Part shown: piece by piece, positions 59,858 through 64,000 of the stretch | Numbering within the stretch: position 1 is the first letter of the stretch | Layout: the number at the start of each line of letters is the position of its first letter | Assembly: GCF_003865345.1 (NCBI RefSeq) | Contig: NZ_RMVE01000006.1 | Location: 1 to 64,000 of the forward strand | Reading direction: 5' to 3' | DNA: 64,000 bases | Source: Nonlabens xiamenensis | Lineage (GTDB): Bacteria; Bacteroidota; Bacteroidia; Flavobacteriales; Flavobacteriaceae | Translations under genes and position numbers: made by a program | The notes under the pieces: model-generated | The model's database searches: none | What the model was told of the DNA's origin: nothing | Seen by the model: only the letters and a program-made list of their open reading frames with translations

Positions 59858-60455
59858 GATAACAACATACAAGAATAAAATCTGCACCAAAGATAGTGAT
59901 TTTATCTGGGGTGACTTCATCAGTGATGAAGCAGTCTCAGAGATTGTAAACTTCTACAGGCATCAACAATTCCTACCTTACATTGAAGGTCAACTCATGG
60001 AGGAAGGACAGGTAAAAACAAACAAAGAATTTAAAGATTCTCGTGACCTGCATGTGCCATTCCAAGCAGCAGTCATGCATTGTGAGAAGTATCTCGTTGA
60101 ATTGCAAAGGATTTTAGAGTTATACATGGATAGGTTTCCTTTCTGTGAGTTATCTGACTTCCGTATCAACGAGCCACTCTCTATACAATGGTATCCTAAG
60201 GGTGGTGGTTTTAAACTCTGGCACACTGAGAGATCTAACTGCCTACCAAGCAATGTGTATAGACACCTTGTCTTCATGACATACCTAAACGATGTGCCCG
60301 ACGGTGGCACCGAGTGGTTTCACCAAGACAAGTATGTCCCTGCACAGAAGGGATACACAGTCATCTGGCCTAGTGATTGGACACACTTCCATAGAGGTAG
60401 AGTGTCAGACACGAAGGAGAAGATGATTATTACAGGATGGTTTTCTTTTCAATAA
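59844..60455 (+). CDS. 2OG-Fe(II) oxygenase, P4H-like
   Basis: 203 aa. GGGFKLWHTERSN (HxE), LVFMTYLNDVPDGGTEWF, VIWPSDWTHFHRGRVSDTKEKMIITGW (distal His, 2OG-binding Lys/Arg). Closest in layout to the protein at 40885, but with HxE in place of HxD. Last of the oxygenase run. Confidence 0.82.
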   Translation: MLKPEITTYKNKICTKDSDFIWGDFISDEAVSEIVNFYRHQQFLPYIEGQLMEEGQVKTNKEFKDSRDLHVPFQAAVMHCEKYLVELQRILELYMDRFPFCELSDFRINEPLSIQWYPKGGGFKLWHTERSNCLPSNVYRHLVFMTYLNDVPDGGTEWFHQDKYVPAQKGYTVIWPSDWTHFHRGRVSDTKEKMIITGWFSFQ

Positions 60456-60460
60456 AACTA

Positions 60461-60643
60461 ATGTATCAACCAGACTTCGACACACAAGATGAAAAATGGA
60501 ATAGGGGACTCGATCTCTTTATTGAGTCTCTCCATGAGCCTGATCCTAAACTTAGAGGGTGTGCACACAATCAGAAATGTTTTAATGAGTTGATGTGGAT
60601 CAGACAATATATGATTGATTACTGTCGGACTCTAAGAAGATGA
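60461..60643 (+). CDS. small hypothetical protein
   Basis: 60 aa from the ATG at 60461. CAHNQKCFNELMWIRQYMIDYCRTLRR has three Cys; helical. Unknown. Confidence 0.5.
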   Translation: MYQPDFDTQDEKWNRGLDLFIESLHEPDPKLRGCAHNQKCFNELMWIRQYMIDYCRTLRR

Positions 60644-60738
60644 GGTTTGCAGGCATCACACTCATTGTGACACTTATATTAGTGTCCATGGCTATATGGG
60701 AAAGTGGCATCATTAACGGTAGAATACCTATACAATGA
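60640..60738 (+). CDS. tiny membrane protein (32 aa)
   Basis: One transmembrane helix (ITLIVTLILVSMAIW) and a short tail. ATGA overlaps on both sides. Confidence 0.45.
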   Translation: MRFAGITLIVTLILVSMAIWESGIINGRIPIQ

Positions 60739-61016
60739 CACATGACCCTATGACTGAAGCAAAGGTAATCCTAGACAGATTTCCATACCGTTACGTTGAG
60801 TGCGGTAAACTAGAAATCAATGGCATGCCTGATTATCGCATTCTCAAATACAATGAGATCACTGGTCGTTATCAGACCATGTATTACCTTGACAATTCGA
60901 TACAGTTAGACTATTGTATCGAGGATCCCGAATACACCAAGTGGTTAGACCCAGACCCTGAGGTCGCTGCATACGGTGGACTTAAAGGGGATCATGTTGT
61001 ATCACCTTACATTTAA
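60735..61016 (+). CDS. hypothetical protein
   Basis: 93 aa, soluble, Tyr/Asp-rich beta-like sequence (YRILKYNEITGRYQTMYYLDNS). Unknown; coupled to its neighbours. Confidence 0.55.
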   Translation: MTHDPMTEAKVILDRFPYRYVECGKLEINGMPDYRILKYNEITGRYQTMYYLDNSIQLDYCIEDPEYTKWLDPDPEVAAYGGLKGDHVVSPYI

Positions 61017-61291
61017 TGGCATACGCAAACGAATTTCATGACGCTGTGGCAGCAGTTAAAACTGCCTTCAAGTGGGCACTCGATAATGATGTCGATGACC
61101 AGACTACTGGTGAGTTGTGGAGACATTATCAGGGATTGAAGACAATCTCTGCTTCACAGAAACCAGTAGAAACTTTTGGAGTAGATTTCGGTGACCTAAA
61201 CGTCGGGATCGATAGCGATTACTACGGTGCAGCAGGCACTGTGCCGATCCAAGGAGGAGCAGGTTCGGATGTCATCACATTTGGGGCTTGA
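61016..61291 (+). CDS. hypothetical protein
   Basis: 91 aa. N-terminal helix (VAAVKTAFKWALDND) and a Gly-rich acidic C-terminus. Its stop lies within the -35 of the hli promoter. Unknown. Confidence 0.55.
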   Translation: MAYANEFHDAVAAVKTAFKWALDNDVDDQTTGELWRHYQGLKTISASQKPVETFGVDFGDLNVGIDSDYYGAAGTVPIQGGAGSDVITFGA

Positions 61292-61317
61292 CAGAAATTT
61301 AATCTTTCCTATATAAT
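61288..61317 (+). promoter_or_regulatory. sigma-70-type promoter before hli genes
   Basis: TTGACA, 18 bases, TATAAT, 32 bases before the hli ATG. AT-rich leader with no obvious fold. Confidence 0.75.
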
Positions 61318-61348
61318 TATGTAACATAACTTAATAAAGTAAAGTTTT

Positions 61349-61549
61349 ATGACTGTTATTACTGAAGACCGTGGTCGCCAAAACATGTTTGCAAAGGAAC
61401 CACCTATGCAAGTCATGGATGTTTCCGTCACACACAACGAGAAAGCAGAATTGTTGAATGGTCGTCTTGCTATGCTTGGCATCCTCTCAGCAGTAATTTC
61501 ATATGCATTCTCTGGAAGCATTTTCTTTTTTGGTGCTTTCGGCATCTAA
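61349..61549 (+). CDS. hli: high-light-inducible protein
   Basis: 66 aa. ELLNGRLAMLGILSAVISYAF is the chlorophyll-binding helix of the Hli/CAB family (ExxNGRxAM). Single-helix thylakoid protein that dissipates excess light energy. First of three tandem copies. Confidence 0.95.
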   Translation: MTVITEDRGRQNMFAKEPPMQVMDVSVTHNEKAELLNGRLAMLGILSAVISYAFSGSIFFFGAFGI

Positions 61550-61584
61550 CCTCAACAACTAACAACACTATAGGAGCAATTCTC

Positions 61585-61692
61585 ATGACCCCAGAAGCAG
61601 AAAGATTTAACGGATGGGCAGCAATGCTTGGATTTATCGCAGCAGTTGGTGCTTACACATTTACAGGACAAATTATTCCTGGTATTTTCTAA
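61585..61692 (+). CDS. hli: short high-light-inducible protein (35 aa)
   Basis: AERFNGWAAMLGFIAAVGAYTF fits the Hli helix, with NGW in place of NGR. Only the helix and a short end remain. TAGGAG precedes it. TAATG couples it to the next gene. Confidence 0.85.
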   Translation: MTPEAERFNGWAAMLGFIAAVGAYTFTGQIIPGIF

Positions 61693-61829
61693 TGACAAAT
61701 AAAGTAGCAGCAATCGAACCACAGAAAAAAGTGGCAGAGACATGGAATGGAAGACTTGCTATGCTCGGTCTAATCGCAGCAGCAACATCTGACATTCTTA
61801 CAGGACATATGTTTTTCGGTATCTTCTAA
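61692..61829 (+). CDS. hli: high-light-inducible protein
   Basis: 45 aa. ETWNGRLAMLGLIAAATSDILTG is a full Hli helix. It joins the previous and next genes by TAATG overlaps. Confidence 0.93.
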   Translation: MTNKVAAIEPQKKVAETWNGRLAMLGLIAAATSDILTGHMFFGIF

Positions 61830-61981
61830 TGTCTGATGCAATGTCCCAAACGTATCATGATGTAATGGAAGTCTACAAGCAACCCATGTCCGTTAAGGTT
61901 ATCCCTAACGTCCTACGCTTCGCAGCGTGGGGATCTACATTCTTGTTTGCGGTGGGACTTTCACAAGTTGCATATGCATGA
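61829..61981 (+). CDS. small membrane protein next to hli
   Basis: 50 aa. Soluble N-terminus, C-terminal helix (FAAWGSTFLFAVGLSQVAYA). No Hli motif. Position suggests thylakoid association, by inference only. Confidence 0.5.
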   Translation: MSDAMSQTYHDVMEVYKQPMSVKVIPNVLRFAAWGSTFLFAVGLSQVAYA

Positions 61982-62010
61982 TACTATATACAATAGCGTA
62001 ACTAATAATT

Positions 62011-62532
62011 ATGAATATCCCGAGTGTCGAATTTATCTTCGTCCGTCAAAAGGACTGTAACGATAAAGCATTTGGTTTTGACAAAGTAAACTCGGTGGAC
62101 TTACTAGGTAAGGGCAAGCATGTAGTGTTTGCTCTACCTGGTGCTTTCACTCCCACATGCACCCAATTCCAACTCCCTTCTTACGAAGCAAGTTATAACA
62201 ACTTCAAAGAAGAAGGTGTAGATGAAGTTTGGTGTATTTCTGTGAACGATGGATTCGTAATGAATGCATGGCAGAAAGAGTTAGGTATTGAGAAGGTGAA
62301 GTTGATTCCCGATGGCAATGCCATGTGGACTGGACTAATGAATCAACTGGTCACCAAAAATGACAAGGGTTTTGGACTCCGCTCATGGAGATACGCATGT
62401 GTCATCGAAGACGGTGTGATTACCAAAATGTTTGAAGAGCCTGGTAAAGTAGATGACACGGATGAGGATCCTTACGAGGTATCCTATCCAGAAAATGTTG
62501 TCAACTGGATCAGGACTGGTGAAACTTTTTAA
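62011..62532 (+). CDS. peroxiredoxin, Prx5-type
   Basis: 173 aa. PGAFTPTCTQ holds the peroxidatic Cys and the T-x-x-C motif of AhpE/Prx5-like enzymes. VWCISVNDGFVMNAWQKELG is the conserved second strand. Reduces peroxides; it would limit oxidative damage near PSII. Common in host relatives, less so in phages. Confidence 0.93.
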   Translation: MNIPSVEFIFVRQKDCNDKAFGFDKVNSVDLLGKGKHVVFALPGAFTPTCTQFQLPSYEASYNNFKEEGVDEVWCISVNDGFVMNAWQKELGIEKVKLIPDGNAMWTGLMNQLVTKNDKGFGLRSWRYACVIEDGVITKMFEEPGKVDDTDEDPYEVSYPENVVNWIRTGETF

Positions 62533-62689
62533 GTTAGAAATCTATGATGGTAGCGAATGGTTACCTCTAAACAACTATCGACACCTTTCTAAAGCAAAAG
62601 CAAACTTTCTCTACTACCTAAGTCAACTGATGTGCGTTAAACTAGGTAGAGATATTTCCTTTACCGTAAGAATTGCAGAAGATGACTAA
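62519..62689 (+). CDS. small hypothetical protein, GTG start
   Basis: 56 aa from the GTG at 62519, overlapping the peroxiredoxin end by 14 bases; the frame is open upstream to 62453. FKLEIYDGSEWLPL then a basic helix. Unknown. Confidence 0.45.
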   Translation: MKLFKLEIYDGSEWLPLNNYRHLSKAKANFLYYLSQLMCVKLGRDISFTVRIAEDD

Positions 62690-62957
62690 CGACTTCTCCT
62701 CCGACTGGCGATACAATGATGGAAACATGCATGCTCGCCAGTTTTGTTTGAACGCATTTGTCTATGCTAAGATTCCCTTGACCAGAGACGTCTATGAATT
62801 CTGTGCTCTGTATATTAGTCAAGGACTTTTTCAAAAACACCTCGACTCCATGAAGGAGGGTGGGGGGTTTCATGAAAAGGCAATCCACGATGAAATTTTA
62901 ACTTGTTATCATAAGTATGGTCAGGAATTTTTAGGCATGCCCGACCCTCTCATTTGA
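62682..62957 (+). CDS. hypothetical protein
   Basis: 91 aa from the ATG at 62682. Helical, with Cys/His residues (ARQFCLNAF, EILTCYHKYGQ). Last gene before psbA. Unknown. Confidence 0.55.
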   Translation: MTNDFSSDWRYNDGNMHARQFCLNAFVYAKIPLTRDVYEFCALYISQGLFQKHLDSMKEGGGFHEKAIHDEILTCYHKYGQEFLGMPDPLI

Positions 62958-62960
62958 TAC

Positions 62961-62990
62961 TTGACAGAATCCACCAAAAGCCTATATACT
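62961..62990 (+). promoter_or_regulatory. sigma-70-type psbA promoter
   Basis: TTGACA, 18 bases, TATACT (TATATA with 16 also fits). It heads a 166-base leader. Confidence 0.8.
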
Positions 62991-62997
62991 AAGAAGC

Positions 62998-63155
62998 GTG
63001 TTGATCCCAACACCATGTAACGGTTTCGTTACACATACTCCTCCCTTTAACCGAGACCTGTGGGGAGGTTAAGCAAGTCTCTAATACCTTTACCTGAGGG
63101 TGGTAGAGGAATAATCTAACAGTGTCCCCTGCACTATTACTATACCCTTTTTTCA
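62998..63155 (+). ncRNA. structured psbA leader
   Basis: Hairpins: GTGTTG/CAACAC (62998-63013), TGTAACG-GTTT-CGTTACA (63016-63033), CCTCCC/GGGAGG (63040-63068). TTAACC (63047-63052) could instead pair with GGTTAA (63067-63072), excluding the third stem. It might belong to the PhotoRC RNAs known before psbA; I cannot confirm. No clear Shine-Dalgarno before the ATG. Confidence 0.45.
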
Positions 63156-64000
63156 ATGACTACACTTTCACGTCGCAATAGTGGCGAGTTGCTCCAAGGA
63201 TGGGAGCAGTTTTGCCAGTGGGTCACCAATACAAACAACAGAATTTACGTTGGTTGGTTTGGTGTGCTCATGATTCCATGTCTGCTCACTGCTGCAGCAT
63301 GTTTTATCGTTGCATTTATTGCAGCACCACCTGTCGATATCGACGGTATCCGCGAACCAGTAGCAGGATCTCTACTCTATGGAAACAACATCATCTCAGG
63401 AGCAGTCGTCCCAAGCTCAAACGCAATCGGACTACACTTCTACCCAATCTGGGAAGCAGCAACAGTTGACGAATGGCTCTACAACGGAGGACCATACCAA
63501 CTCGTTGTATTCCACTTCCTTATCGGTATCTCAGCTTACATGGGACGCCAATGGGAACTTAGTTACAGACTAGGCATGCGTCCTTGGATCTGTGTTGCAT
63601 ACTCTGCACCAGTATCTGCAGCGATGGCAGTTTTCCTCGTCTATCCATTCGGTCAAGGATCTTTCTCTGATGGTATGCCTCTTGGCATTTCAGGTACATT
63701 CAACTTTATGTTTGTATTCCAAGCAGAGCACAACATTCTAATGCACCCATTCCATATGCTTGGAGTAGCAGGTGTGTTTGGTGGATCTCTTTTCTCAGCA
63801 ATGCACGGAAGTCTTGTTACTTCTTCACTTGTTAGAGAGACAACCGAAAACGAATCACAAAACTACGGTTACAAATTCGGACAAGAAGAAGAGACATACA
63901 ACATTGTAGCTGCACACGGTTACTTTGGTCGTCTTATCTTCCAGTATGCATCTTTCAATAACTCAAGAAGTCTTCACTTCTTCCTTGCAGCATTCCCAGT
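63156..64000 (+). CDS. psbA: photosystem II D1 protein PsbA, 3' end cut by window
   Basis: 281 complete codons of about 360. Starts [18 protein letters not shown]. Seen: the Tyr-Z region [27 protein letters not shown] with the P680 histidine, SAMHGSL and SLHFF with iron ligands. No intron in the visible part. Phage D1 replaces damaged host D1 to keep electrons flowing. Own promoter and long leader. Confidence 0.98.
   Translation, partial: MTTLSRRNSGELLQGWEQFCQWVTNTNNRIYVGWFGVLMIPCLLTAAACFIVAFIAAPPVDIDGIREPVAGSLLYGNNIISGAVVPSSNAIGLHFYPIWEAATVDEWLYNGGPYQLVVFHFLIGISAYMGRQWELSYRLGMRPWICVAYSAPVSAAMAVFLVYPFGQGSFSDGMPLGISGTFNFMFVFQAEHNILMHPFHMLGVAGVFGGSLFSAMHGSLVTSSLVRETTENESQNYGYKFGQEEETYNIVAAHGYFGRLIFQYASFNNSRSLHFFLAAFP

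Noticed and set aside
1-64000. CRISPR arrays, insertion sequences, integrase or attachment sites
   Set aside because: None seen; no regularly spaced repeats, transposase or integrase motifs in any frame.

Overview
The window is one continuous stretch of a T4-like marine cyanophage genome (a contractile-tailed myovirus of Synechococcus or Prochlorococcus). The T4 core is present almost gene for gene: gp17-18-19-20-67-21-22-23, uvsY-uvsW, gp55-47-46, gp45-44-62-regA, gp43-uvsX-gp41, gp61-nrdA-nrdB. Host-derived photosynthesis and metabolism genes are interleaved: PTOX, pcyA, cobS, talC, hsp20, three hli genes, a peroxiredoxin and psbA. Genes are packed on the + strand with ATGA or TAATG overlaps; only four genes lie on the - strand. 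pcyA points to a phycobilisome-related host, more like Synechococcus, but the host cannot be fixed from the sequence alone.

Layout. 1-6553: end of a Lys/Gly-rich structural gene, small zinc-binding proteins, PTOX, an SNase-like nuclease, the large terminase and a chain of tiny genes. 6642-16747: late morphogenesis (sheath, tube, portal, core, protease, scaffold, capsid, a tail-tube-like protein). 16747-22563: uvsY, uvsW, an Sm-like protein, gp55, gp47, a DUF3110 gene, gp46. 22645-32216: metalloprotease/VWA protein and CobS, then gp45, gp44, gp62 and regA, with an accessory block (two oxygenases, Dam, PcyA) between gp44 and gp62. 32240-35777: membrane proteins facing three - strand exported proteins. 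35946-43495: Hsp20, Sm-like proteins, DNA polymerase, UvsX, oxygenase, gp41, MazG-like. 43497-50921: nuclease-like, nucleotidyltransferase-like and structural proteins. 50918-55736: gp61, ribonucleotide reductase. 55737-56504: an RNA-rich region with a glutamine-II (Downstream-peptide) riboswitch-like element, a second split copy enclosing a small ORF, a YRG-repeat peptide, a terminator and a further structured RNA candidate. 56505-64000: talC, resolvase-like nuclease, a run of 2OG-Fe(II)/cupin oxygenases around a tRNA-Arg, small genes, hli cluster, peroxiredoxin and psbA, cut by the window end.

Control. Two promoter classes can be read directly. One is T4-late-like (TATAAATA or CTAAATA) before structural genes, often supplying the stop codon of the gene upstream. 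The other is sigma-70-like (TTGACA, 16-18 nt, TATACT/TATAAT) before gp55, the oxygenase block, hli and psbA. The order fits the usual plan: host RNA polymerase reads early genes including gp55, RegA represses early translation, and gp55 with the gp45 clamp then drives late promoters. PTOX, PsbA, Hli, PcyA, TalC and NrdAB would keep electron flow and dNTP supply running during infection.
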